Below are positions 23,734 to 30,762 of a DNA stretch of 64,000 bases, piece after piece. Every line of letters begins with the position of its first letter. Within the stretch, counting starts at the first letter, position 1. The stretch comes from Nannocystis exedens. Lineage in GTDB: Bacteria; Myxococcota_A; Polyangia; Nannocystales; Nannocystaceae. Below the pieces are notes generated by a model that saw only the letters and a program-made list of their open reading frames with translations, was not told the DNA's origin and did not search any database. The stretch is taken from contig NZ_NETK01000001.1 of the NCBI RefSeq assembly GCF_002343915.1, positions 7,764,001-7,828,000 on the forward strand, read 5' to 3'. Both the position numbers and the translations under genes were made by a program.

Positions 23734-25533
23734 TTACCATTCGACCAGGAGGCTGCCCTCGGGCGTGATGTTGATGACGCCGCTCGGCTGCGTCGACGTG
23801 GCGGACAGGATCACGATCTCGGCCGTGTGTGAACCGGCCGCCAGGTTCGAGACGAGGCCCTCGGTCGCGTACGAGAAATAGCCATCGACCATCGGCACGC
23901 TCGTCAGCTGCGCGACGCGATGGGAACCGGGGACGAAGGTGCCATCGACCCGAAGGCGGTACACCACGCTGACATCGCCGTTCTCGTCGGGCGTCAGCCG
24001 GCCGGAGGCGGTGAACGAGACCTTGGCCTTCGTGTTCGGGCCGTACGTCGTGAAGCTGCGCGACGCGAGGACGAGATCCGCCGTCCCGCTCGGCAGCACC
24101 GTCACGCCGACGACGGCTTGCTCGCGCTGGGGGCCGAAGTCGCCGCCCGTCGCCGTCCAGCTGAAGCCGTTCATCACGAGCAGCGTCGCTGCGCCTGGTG
24201 GCACTGCGCGGGTCAGGTGGCCGTTGATCAGGTCGGCTCCGTCGCCGTCGATGGTCACCACGCCGGTCCCGGTGTTCTCGACGAGGCACGACGCGCCGAC
24301 GTTGACGTCCTCCGTCGAAGGCAGGTTGACGACGCCGGCGGCGTTGCTGACGCGCACAATTTGTCGCCCGAATCCGCGCCAGGCCGGGACGTCGACGCTG
24401 GCGTCCGCGGATTCGATCGGGATGGGCGTCTCGTCCTGCGCCACCGCGCACCAGTCGATGAGGGTCATCACCTCGAAGAGCGCGGACGCGCCGGCCGGCA
24501 GCGAATAGGGGGCGAGCGAACGGTTGATCCTGTCGGTGCCGTCCGGCGTGGGGGTGAGCCAGGCGCTGCCGGCGTTGACGAAGAAGATGCGGTAGCCGAC
24601 GCGGCAGTCCGCGCAGCTCGGGAGGGTCGCCACGGCCGCGCCGGCGACGCGGGACACGACGTAGAGCGTCCCCTCAACACCGGGGGGGACGGCGATCGGC
24701 GACGTCGTCTCGTTGACCAGCACGTGAGCCGGCGTGCCCTGCTCGCGGATCCAGCCCCCGGGAACGCGGCGGTACGTCACCACGTCCTGCAGCGAGCGCA
24801 TCACGTAGGGGGTAAAGCCCGGGTCGTCGGTGACCGAGTTCACGGTGTCCGTCGCCGGCGTCTTGAGGACGATCCGGGGGACGCCGTCGCCGTCCACCCG
24901 CAAGAACGTGACTCGCACGCCCTGGCCGGCGTCCTCCAGCGCAGGGAGGCTCACGTCACCGTCTGTTTCGAAGGTCAAGAGGACGAGCAGGTCGCGATTC
25001 TTGACCGGTTCCACCTGGCCCGCCGCGAGCAGGGTCTGCGTGCCGAGCGGCGTCACTGAATTGCCGGCGAGGGCCTCGGCCTCCGCCGCCTGGATGTGCG
25101 CCTTTAGAAGGTCGCCGTACTCGTCGGCGACGAGCAGCTCGACGGTCCCGCCCCCCTCGGGCAGGTGGTGGATCGCCAGCGCGTCCGTGGGACCGAGGAA
25201 GAGCGGCCTCGACCACGTGGAGAGGAGCGTGGAGACCTCGAGCAAGGAGTCGAGAACGGTCGTGGGGGGGTCGTCTTTCGTCTCGGTCGCGCTGACGGAC
25301 CGCACCTCGACCTGGTCGCCCTCGGCCTCGCTCGACCAACGACGAGCCAGCACCACGCAGCCGGAGGTGCCAGGACGCGCGAGGTCGGCGAAGCTGAGGC
25401 GTCCGACGAGGTCCTGCTCCACGACGTGTCGCGGCGTGTTCTGGTTGTTGTTGGGGAGCCAGCCCATCGAGAGCGGGGTGGTGCCGTCGAAGCGTTCGGC
25501 CGACAGCACGTAAAAGCGCGGGTTCTCGTTCAT
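23734..25533 (-). CDS. Large beta-rich late protein (spike/fibre candidate)
   Basis: This 599-residue protein has no membrane helix or signal peptide. It is composed mostly of short beta-strand-like segments separated by Gly/Asp/Asn turns. The middle contains repeated strand-turn units of similar wording ('AGVVNLPSTEDVNVGASCLVENTG', 'GADLINGHLTRAVPPGAATLLVMNG' and 'GTDRINRSLAPYSLPAGASALFEVM'), so it holds at least two copies of a domain of about 90-120 residues. The C-terminal 100 residues look like an immunoglobulin- or jelly-roll-like domain. A receptor-binding spike or host-contact protein fits best. No family match is known to me. Confidence 0.55.
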   Translation of the reverse strand: MNENPRFYVLSAERFDGTTPLSMGWLPNNNQNTPRHVVEQDLVGRLSFADLARPGTSGCVVLARRWSSEAEGDQVEVRSVSATETKDDPPTTVLDSLLEVSTLLSTWSRPLFLGPTDALAIHHLPEGGGTVELLVADEYGDLLKAHIQAAEAEALAGNSVTPLGTQTLLAAGQVEPVKNRDLLVLLTFETDGDVSLPALEDAGQGVRVTFLRVDGDGVPRIVLKTPATDTVNSVTDDPGFTPYVMRSLQDVVTYRRVPGGWIREQGTPAHVLVNETTSPIAVPPGVEGTLYVVSRVAGAAVATLPSCADCRVGYRIFFVNAGSAWLTPTPDGTDRINRSLAPYSLPAGASALFEVMTLIDWCAVAQDETPIPIESADASVDVPAWRGFGRQIVRVSNAAGVVNLPSTEDVNVGASCLVENTGTGVVTIDGDGADLINGHLTRAVPPGAATLLVMNGFSWTATGGDFGPQREQAVVGVTVLPSGTADLVLASRSFTTYGPNTKAKVSFTASGRLTPDENGDVSVVYRLRVDGTFVPGSHRVAQLTSVPMVDGYFSYATEGLVSNLAAGSHTAEIVILSATSTQPSGVINITPEGSLLVEW

Positions 25534-25559
25534 GACGCAGTCCTCCGCTTCTCGCTCGC

Positions 25560-26477
25560 TCAAGCCTTGCCGTTGCCGCAGTACTTGCCGTAGAGCCGGG
25601 ACCCCTTCTTGAGGATCGTCGGGTTCAACGACGTGACGGTCGCCTGGCCGAGCTGCGATGACGCGGCGAACTCGATGTAGATCGCGCGGCGGTGCGGGAT
25701 CGCCGACGTACGGCAGCCGAACAGCCTCGGCCAGGGGACGACGTAGCAGTCGTCCTTGCACTCGAAGTCCTGCAGCGTGAACGGGCGCCCGACGATGATG
25801 AGTCCCGCCGCGCTCGGGTTCGTGATACCGGTGAGGCCGCGGTCGCCCGCGTAGAGCGTGACGGTGACCTGGTCCGGGACCGGGTTGCCGGTCCACTTCG
25901 GATCGATCTTGATGGCCCCGGGCTGGTACGGCAGCTGCTGGCCCAGCTCCTGCTGAAAGATGATTTTCTGGCTCGCCGCCAGCGGGAGAGCGGCCTGGTA
26001 GCCGACGCCGCCCGCGGGGACGTTGAGGTGGACGATGTCGCTCTCGTTCTTGTTGAGCTCGAGCCAGCTCCACTCGTCGAAGTCGAGGCGGGCGTGCTTG
26101 AGGAACTCGTACAGGCAGGCGTCGATGCAGTCGCAGTCCAGGTAGCACTGCGGCAGGACCTGCAGCGGCGCCGCGCCCGGCGTCTGGGGGATCATGGGCG
26201 GTTGGGCACCGCTGCCACCGGGCTTCAGGCCGCACGCGCCACCGCACGCGCCGCCGCAAGCGCCTCCGCACTTGCCGTTGCACTGGTGGTCCTTGCCCGG
26301 CGGCAGCTCGCGGGCGAACGCAACCTGGTTGCCCTGCTGTTGCTGCTGCTGCTGCGCGAGCCAGCCGCAGAACTGTTGGGCCAAGCCCTCGCCCTGCTCG
26401 AGCGCGGCGGCCATGTAGGGCATCTCCTTCGCCCGGAGAAATTCGGCCCACTTGTTGGTGTCGATGACGATCTGCAT
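25560..26477 (-). CDS. Cys-rich candidate coat protein
   Basis: This 305-residue protein has a helical start, a Gln run (about residue 41), then a striking Cys motif: CNGKC followed by three GGAC units, and later CYLDCDCIDACLYE. The C-terminal two thirds (residues 130-300) is a beta-rich domain ('HLNVPAGGVGYQAALPL', 'DQVTVTLYAGD', 'RAIYIEFAAS') of a size that could form one or two jelly rolls. It is the second gene of the late operon, a common place for a coat protein. This assignment is speculative. Confidence 0.5.
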   Translation of the reverse strand: MQIVIDTNKWAEFLRAKEMPYMAAALEQGEGLAQQFCGWLAQQQQQQQGNQVAFARELPPGKDHQCNGKCGGACGGACGGACGLKPGGSGAQPPMIPQTPGAAPLQVLPQCYLDCDCIDACLYEFLKHARLDFDEWSWLELNKNESDIVHLNVPAGGVGYQAALPLAASQKIIFQQELGQQLPYQPGAIKIDPKWTGNPVPDQVTVTLYAGDRGLTGITNPSAAGLIIVGRPFTLQDFECKDDCYVVPWPRLFGCRTSAIPHRRAIYIEFAASSQLGQATVTSLNPTILKKGSRLYGKYCGNGKA

Positions 26478-26528
26478 GTGCGTCCTGGTCGTGTCGGTGC
26501 GTGCGTCGGTGCGTGGTGGGGTCGCGGG

Positions 26529-26960
26529 TTAGGACTCGGGCCAGGTCGTGTACGACATGTACCCGCCGCCCAGGAGCAGGCCGAGGCCGAGGCCGAGCAG
26601 CCCGACCCGGTCGTCGAGCCGCGCCCCCGGCTTGCTCGGCGGGTCCTTGATCTTCGTGGTCGCGTAGAGCGCGAGGGCGCCGAGCGCGGGCAGGCAGAGG
26701 TAGCCCATCCACGAGTCAGCCCCGAAGTACTCGACGACGTCGTCGTGGAACAGGTAGGCCGCGCCGCCGCCGATGGCGAAGCCGCCGACGCCGTAGGCCG
26801 CCGTGCTCTGGTACCGCGTCACGAGGTCGGCCACCTGCTTTTTGTGCTTCTCGATGATCTGGTCGCCCTCGCTGACCTTCTGTTGAAGTTGCGAGTTGCG
26901 TTTCTCGGCGTTCTTCAGGTCCCTCTCGAGCTGCTCGGTCTTGGTGAGTGCGGTGGCCAT
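26529..26960 (-). CDS. Coiled-coil membrane protein, first late gene
   Basis: This 143-residue protein has an N-terminal coiled coil (residues 5-48, 'TKTEQLERDLKNAEKRNSQL' and on) and then three hydrophobic segments ('AYGVGGFAIGGGAAYLF', 'GYLCLPALGALALYA', 'VGLLGLGLGLLLGGGYM'). It is the promoter-proximal gene of the leftward late block, with the double palindromic operator 37-73 bases upstream. Function unknown; a membrane-remodelling or assembly scaffold would suit. Confidence 0.6.
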   Translation of the reverse strand: MATALTKTEQLERDLKNAEKRNSQLQQKVSEGDQIIEKHKKQVADLVTRYQSTAAYGVGGFAIGGGAAYLFHDDVVEYFGADSWMGYLCLPALGALALYATTKIKDPPSKPGARLDDRVGLLGLGLGLLLGGGYMSYTTWPES

Positions 26961-26997
26961 GCCGAGAGACGACAGCAGAAAGCGGGCCTGGATGGCC

Positions 26998-27033
26998 CGT
27001 CCTATGGACGTGTGACAACACGTCCAGTGGACG
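26998..27033. promoter_or_regulatory. Double palindromic operator at divergent promoter
   Basis: Two copies of CGTCC-N3-GGACG (26998-27010 and 27021-27033) are separated by 10 bases that hold the centre of a third perfect palindrome, GGACGTGT-GACA-ACACGTCC (27006-27025). The first is 37 bases from the leftward start at 26960, the second 12 bases from the rightward start of the XRE-like gene at 27046. The close placement to that gene suggests autoregulation. Confidence 0.7.
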
Positions 27034-27045
27034 GCAATTGCTTGC

Positions 27046-27366
27046 ATGACGACCGACTCCATCGGCGAGCGAGCGCTTGAGCGCGTCCCGCCATTCCCCG
27101 GCGAGCAGGTGCGCGCGCTGCGGCGACAGCTCAGCTGGACCCAGGCGACGCTCGCGGAATTCCTCGCGCTGCCGGACGACCGCTACATCCAGGCCATCGA
27201 GCACAACCGCAAGCAGGTCAGCGCCCTGGCGCGCCTCTGCTTGCGCACGCTCAAAAAGGTCGCTGCCGCGACCCCACCGCCGCAGCGCCGGGCGCTGCAA
27301 CGCGGCCTCGTCGAGGGGCACGAGCAATGGTTCGCCCGCGTGCTGGGGAAGGCGGTGCGGACGTGA
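27046..27366 (+). CDS. XRE-like helix-turn-helix regulator
   Basis: This 106-residue protein contains a helix-turn-helix of the XRE/Cro type at residues 20-60 ('QVRALRRQLSWTQATLAEFLALPDDRYIQAIEHNRKQVSA'). It is transcribed divergently from the late operon across the double CGTCC-N3-GGACG palindrome, which makes it the prime candidate for the operator-binding repressor or late switch. Its stop overlaps the GTG of the following J-domain gene, so regulator and chaperones form one operon. Confidence 0.7.
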   Translation: MTTDSIGERALERVPPFPGEQVRALRRQLSWTQATLAEFLALPDDRYIQAIEHNRKQVSALARLCLRTLKKVAAATPPPQRRALQRGLVEGHEQWFARVLGKAVRT

Positions 27367-27764
27367 CCCACTACGAGCTGTTGCGGGTGTCGACGACGGC
27401 GACCCGCGAGGAAATTCAGCGGGCCTACCTGCGACTCGTCCCCGAGCACCACCCTGACCGGGGCGGCGACGCTGCGACCTTCGCGGCGGTGAAGCTCGCC
27501 CGCGACGTTTTGATCGACGACGCCAAGCGGGCCGCCTACGACCGCCAGCTGGAGGCGCCGGCTCCCGAAGCGCCGTCGTCGCCGCTCGCCCGTCAGGCGG
27601 CGGCGTTCCGGGTCCGGGACCCGCGCAAGCTGTCGCTCGAGGAGACCGAGGCGGTCTGCGACGAGATGCTGGACGGCGCGCCTGCGGGTCTGCGGGCCTT
27701 CGCCGCGCCGCTCCTCCAGGGCCTGCTCGCGCTCAAGCGTCGCCGGCACGAACGAGGCCGTTGA
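27363..27764 (+). CDS. J-domain protein, short
   Basis: This 133-residue protein starts at GTG overlapping the previous stop. Residues 2-55 form a J domain ('HYELLRVSTTATREEIQRAY' followed by HPDRGGD), including the HPD tripeptide that stimulates DnaK ATPase. The remaining 75 residues are helical and unrecognised. It should recruit host DnaK to some client, possibly a virion or replication protein. Confidence 0.8.
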   Translation: MTHYELLRVSTTATREEIQRAYLRLVPEHHPDRGGDAATFAAVKLARDVLIDDAKRAAYDRQLEAPAPEAPSSPLARQAAAFRVRDPRKLSLEETEAVCDEMLDGAPAGLRAFAAPLLQGLLALKRRRHERGR

Positions 27765-28570
27765 TGACCACGCTCTACGACACGCTCGGCGTGGCCCGGA
27801 CCGCCGTCGCCGCCGAGATCAAGGCGGCGTACCGGAAGCTGACGCAGCAGCTGCACCCGGACAAGAACCCGGGCGACCGCGAGGCCGAGGAACGGTTCAA
27901 GCTGGTGACGGGCGCGTACGAGGTGCTCGGCGATCCCTCGCGGCGGAAGCTGTACGACGAGTTCGGCGACGTCAGCCTGAGCCGAGGCTTCGATCCGAAG
28001 CTCGCGCGCGCGGCCCGACGGGGGCCGGAGCGGGGCGCCGACCTGGGCGTGGAAATCGACCTCCCCCTCCTTGTCGCGCTCCGCGGCGGCTCGTTCGAGC
28101 AGGTCGTGGACCGCTCGCCGCAGCTGCCTGCGCGCGTTAAGCTCACGGTCCCCGCGGGCTGCAGCGCTGGCCAACGTCTCCGGTTGGGCGGGCTCGGCCG
28201 TCCGGGCTCGCCGGCGGGGGACCTCTGGCTCACGATCCGCGGGCTCCTTCCTGACCCGCGCTGGCGCCTGGTCGAGGTCCGCGAGGAGCTGCCCGACCGG
28301 CCGCCGCGTCTGCGCCGCGACCTCGTCGGTCGCCTCGACGTGCCACTCGGCGCCGTCTACAGCGGCGGCTCGGTGCTCGTCGAGCATGCGCCATGGGGCC
28401 CCCTGAGCGTCGCTCTGCCGCCGCGCTCTCTCGACCCTGTCCGGGTGCCCGGCCACGGCTGGCGAGATCCCCGCGGGCAGACGACCGGCGATCTCGTCCT
28501 CGAGCTCGTGCTGCGATGGCCTCGGCCGGACCCGATGCTCGAGGCGATGCTCCGCAACGCGAGGTACTAG
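27764..28570 (+). CDS. DnaJ/CbpA-like co-chaperone
   Basis: This 268-residue protein has a complete J domain (residues 3-65, 'YDTLGVARTAVAAEIKAAYR' with HPDKNPGD) and a C-terminal part resembling DnaJ substrate-binding beta domains ('VKLTVPAGCSAGQRLRLGGLG', 'DVPLGAVYSGGSVLVEH', 'VRVPGHGWRD'). The zinc-finger domain is absent, as in CbpA-type proteins. ATG overlaps the preceding stop. The TAG stop is part of the CTAG flanking the MITE-like unit. It is co-operonic with the regulator and the short J protein. Confidence 0.82.
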   Translation: MTTLYDTLGVARTAVAAEIKAAYRKLTQQLHPDKNPGDREAEERFKLVTGAYEVLGDPSRRKLYDEFGDVSLSRGFDPKLARAARRGPERGADLGVEIDLPLLVALRGGSFEQVVDRSPQLPARVKLTVPAGCSAGQRLRLGGLGRPGSPAGDLWLTIRGLLPDPRWRLVEVREELPDRPPRLRRDLVGRLDVPLGAVYSGGSVLVEHAPWGPLSVALPPRSLDPVRVPGHGWRDPRGQTTGDLVLELVLRWPRPDPMLEAMLRNARY

Positions 28571-28860
28571 TACAGCCGCTCCGAAGTTCTCCAAGGGTGA
28601 GCCAGGCTGTGCTACCGATCAAACCATGAGCGACCCGACGATCGACGAGACCGAGAAGAAGACCCCCGCTCCGAGCGATACGCAGGCGGAGACGACCGAG
28701 ATTCCCCCGGCGGACACCGAGGTGAAGCCGCAGCCGAGGTCCGGTGGACACCAAGTTGGCCTCTGCCTCGAACTGGAGCCGTAAGACGTTGACGGAGCCC
28801 GCGTCGCGCCCGCGCAGGCTCGACGCGGTGTCTTGGAGAATTTCGGAGCGGCTCTACTAG
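28567..28860. mobile_element. MITE-like inverted-repeat unit
   Basis: Near-perfect inverted repeats (28567-28595 and 28832-28860, 27 of 29 bases complementary) enclose 236 bases with no transposase. If CTAG at both outer edges is the target duplication, the unit is 286 bp with 25-bp ends TA(C/G)AGCCGCTCCGAA. As with the IS1380 copy, the CTAG coincides with a stop codon (TAG of the DnaJ-like gene). A 52-codon frame inside (28626-28784) is acidic and Thr/Pro-rich and may be only a passenger. Confidence 0.6.
28626..28784 (+). CDS. Small acidic ORF inside the MITE-like unit
   Basis: This 52-residue frame is rich in Glu, Thr, Pro and Asp and starts at an ATG with no clear ribosome site. It lies entirely between the inverted repeats. 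It could be the truncated 5' end of a lost gene or chance coding. Confidence 0.25.
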   Translation: MSDPTIDETEKKTPAPSDTQAETTEIPPADTEVKPQPRSGGHQVGLCLELEP

Positions 28861-28897
28861 ACTTCCTACTCGAGCGGGCACTGCCTGCTCGAGCAGC

Positions 28898-29791
28898 TCA
28901 GTCCTCCGCGATGTGCCGCTTGAGCGCCTCGGGCGGAACGTCGCCGAGCACGAAATCGATCGCGGTCACCATCGCGGCGGCTCGCGGGTCCTTCTGCGTG
29001 GTGGCCCAGTTGCGGAGGGTGTTGCACCGCAGTTTGAACGCCTGGCCGTTGAAGATGGCCGCGTCGAGCACCTGCTCGGGTTTCACGTCCTTCCCCATCC
29101 GCTGCGCGAGCTTCTGCGCCGAGAAGCCGGACACCCACAGCGCGCCGAGCTGGCCGACCGTGCTGCCCGCGGCCGCCTCGACCAGCAGTCGGCCCTCGCG
29201 GATCGCCTCGGCGACCGCGTCGCGCGGCTGCAGCTCGCCGAGGAGCTTGCGGGCGCCGACGAAACGCTCGACGTCGGTCTTGAACCCGTCCACCATCATG
29301 CTTTCCGCCTCGCGGAGCTTGGCCGACTGGTCCACCAGGTGCTGCGTTTGAGCCTTCAGCTGCTCCCGGACTTTGGCGTCATGGTCACCGAGCAGGTTGT
29401 CGCGCCTGTCCTGGAGCGTCCGGATCTCGCGCTCGAGCGAAAGCCGTAGCGCCTCGAGCGACTTTGTGTCGCTCGTCGGCATCGCGCCAGGTCCCGGCAG
29501 CTCCTCGGCGAGCGCAGTAACCTCGGCCCGCTCCTCGCCGTCCGCCAGCAGGCCCACGACCTCCCGGTCGCCGCGCCAAAACCGGGGCCGCCCACGGCGG
29601 GCATCCGAGACGTTCAGGCGCCGGAGTGTCTGCGCGAGGCGGTTGCCTTCGTGCGTGGTGATGTAGAAGCGGTGGGTCGGAGTCCCCTGGATGCCCAGAC
29701 CGTCGCCGCGGGAGCCGCCGGTGCGGGGGATGGTGATGGTCCAGAGCTCGAGTTCCTCAACGTCAGGTGTCGTCGCCGCGTCGTCGGTCAT
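28898..29791 (-). CDS. Coiled-coil protein of the right arm
   Basis: This 297-residue protein has an N-terminal beta-like part ('WTITIPRTGGSRGDGLGI', 'THRFYITTHEGNRLAQTL'), a central coiled coil (about residues 110-175, 'LRLSLEREIRTLQDRRDNLL' and 'KLREAESMMVDGF'), and a C-terminal helical domain ('QLGALWVSGFSAQKLAQRM', 'LRNWATTQKDPRAAAMV'). No family recognised. The ATG at 29791 is used; an upstream in-frame ATG at 29851 would add 20 residues and cannot be excluded. It is the outermost element gene at the right end, so it could be a regulator, superinfection or lysogeny-linked protein. Confidence 0.55.
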   Translation of the reverse strand: MTDDAATTPDVEELELWTITIPRTGGSRGDGLGIQGTPTHRFYITTHEGNRLAQTLRRLNVSDARRGRPRFWRGDREVVGLLADGEERAEVTALAEELPGPGAMPTSDTKSLEALRLSLEREIRTLQDRRDNLLGDHDAKVREQLKAQTQHLVDQSAKLREAESMMVDGFKTDVERFVGARKLLGELQPRDAVAEAIREGRLLVEAAAGSTVGQLGALWVSGFSAQKLAQRMGKDVKPEQVLDAAIFNGQAFKLRCNTLRNWATTQKDPRAAAMVTAIDFVLGDVPPEALKRHIAED

Positions 29792-30308
29792 CTTGCCGGG
29801 CTTACTGACGTGTCGAGGTGTCCTTGTCACCGGCGTCGACCCGTGGTCCATGCTCGCTCGCGAATTAATTAACGGAAGAGGTAGAGCTGGGCCGATTCGC
29901 TGGTCTGTCCAGGCGCCGGGGCAAAGCAAACTGACAGAGAGTCACAAGTGTCGCGGGCGGAATACCGACGTCAGGCCCGCGCGTAGGGAGACGGTCCGTG
30001 TACAGCCGCAGCCCCACGAGCGGTACGCCCTCGAACCGCATCGAGGGCACCCGCGTCGACCTCGTCGAGGCGAGGCGACCAAACACGAACGCCCGCTTGC
30101 GCGGGCGTCGGCTCGCGGGCTCCTACCCCCGCGAGCGGAAGACACGGGTCCCTGGAAAAGCCCAAGCCTTCGGAGCCCGGCTACGCGAGCCTGGTTCCGA
30201 AGTCAACCATAAAATCGCGGTTGACTTCGATCGCGCGCCGCGCGTACGTTGCCGACAACGGCCGTCCTACCGGCCAAAAACCTGGAGCCGACATGGTACG
30301 ATACTCCC
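29792..30308. promoter_or_regulatory. Right-end intergenic region with inverted repeats
   Basis: About 500 bases without a gene, partly AT-rich near 29865-29960. It holds a hairpin with an 8-bp stem (30089-30108, ACGCCCGC-TTGC-GCGGGCGT) and an 11-bp perfect inverted repeat with 10-base spacer (30198-30208/30219-30229, CGAAGTCAACC/GGTTGACTTCG). The latter lies 80-110 bases from attR and could bind the integrase arm domain, an excision factor, or the regulator of the captured promoter. Confidence 0.5.
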
Positions 30309-30326
30309 ATGCGGCAGTTCCTCTGG
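30307..30326 (+). other. attR: right attachment site
   Basis: CCATGCGGCAGTTCCTCTGG, 18/20 identical to attL at 3185. It covers the start codon and codons 2-6 of the intact host gene at 30309. The element therefore supplies the first codons, with silent differences, and restores the reading frame. Confidence 0.75.
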
Positions 30327-30617
30327 TACCTCATCTTCGCGCTCTCGCTGTTCATCGGCTACCAGGGGTACGTGAATGCGCAGAACTTCCGCGAGACGCA
30401 GGGCGAGGCCCGCAACGCGGTGTGCAAGGCGCTGAACCAGACGCCGGAGGCGTGCGAGCTGGCGGGGAACGCCGAGCCGAACGGGCACTCGACCGGCGTC
30501 ACCGGGCGGACCTACCAGTTCCAGACCAAGGGCGGGTCGTATCTGGCGGAGTGCAAGCGCGAGTACACGTTCTTCGGCGCGTGGTCGTGCACGGCGCGCT
30601 CGGGCTCGTTGATGTGA
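30309..30617 (+). CDS. Small secreted/membrane protein at the integration site
   Basis: This 102-residue host protein starts with a membrane or signal segment (RQFLWYLIFALSLFIGYQGYVNA) followed by a small domain with four Cys ('AVCKALNQTPEACELAG', 'YLAECKREYTFFGAWSC'), probably disulfide-bonded outside the cytoplasm. Family unknown. Its first six codons form attR. Its original upstream region now lies 27 kb away next to attL (3088-3186), so its expression in the integrated state must depend on element sequences. Confidence 0.65.
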   Translation: MRQFLWYLIFALSLFIGYQGYVNAQNFRETQGEARNAVCKALNQTPEACELAGNAEPNGHSTGVTGRTYQFQTKGGSYLAECKREYTFFGAWSCTARSGSLM

Positions 30618-30762
30618 GCAGGTCGCCGCGCGGGCGAGCCCGTCGCGCGTGAGGACAGGTCCGCGCGCAGGCTCGGGCGCGCGACGAGGTCGTGCGCCTC
30701 GCCGGCGCGGGGCGAGGCCGCCGCGCTTGTGCAGGGAGAGGCGGCCGGCCATCCTGCCGCCG

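Larger units (their letters stand above)
3185..30326. mobile_element. 27.1-kb integrated virus-like element
   Basis: The element is flanked by an imperfect 20-bp direct repeat (3185-3204 and 30307-30326; 18/20 identical, the last 9 bp TTCCTCTGG identical) and carries a tyrosine integrase just inside the left end. Early genes run rightward (integrase to serine recombinase) with stop/start overlaps. Late genes run leftward and encode mainly small membrane proteins, a lysin pair and large beta-rich proteins. No HK97 capsid, portal, terminase, tail or packaging ATPase is recognised. Nested inside are an IS1380 copy, a MITE-like unit, a sce7726/beta pair and host-style lipoprotein genes. The host 14-bp repeat is almost absent, supporting a foreign origin. 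Confidence 0.8.
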
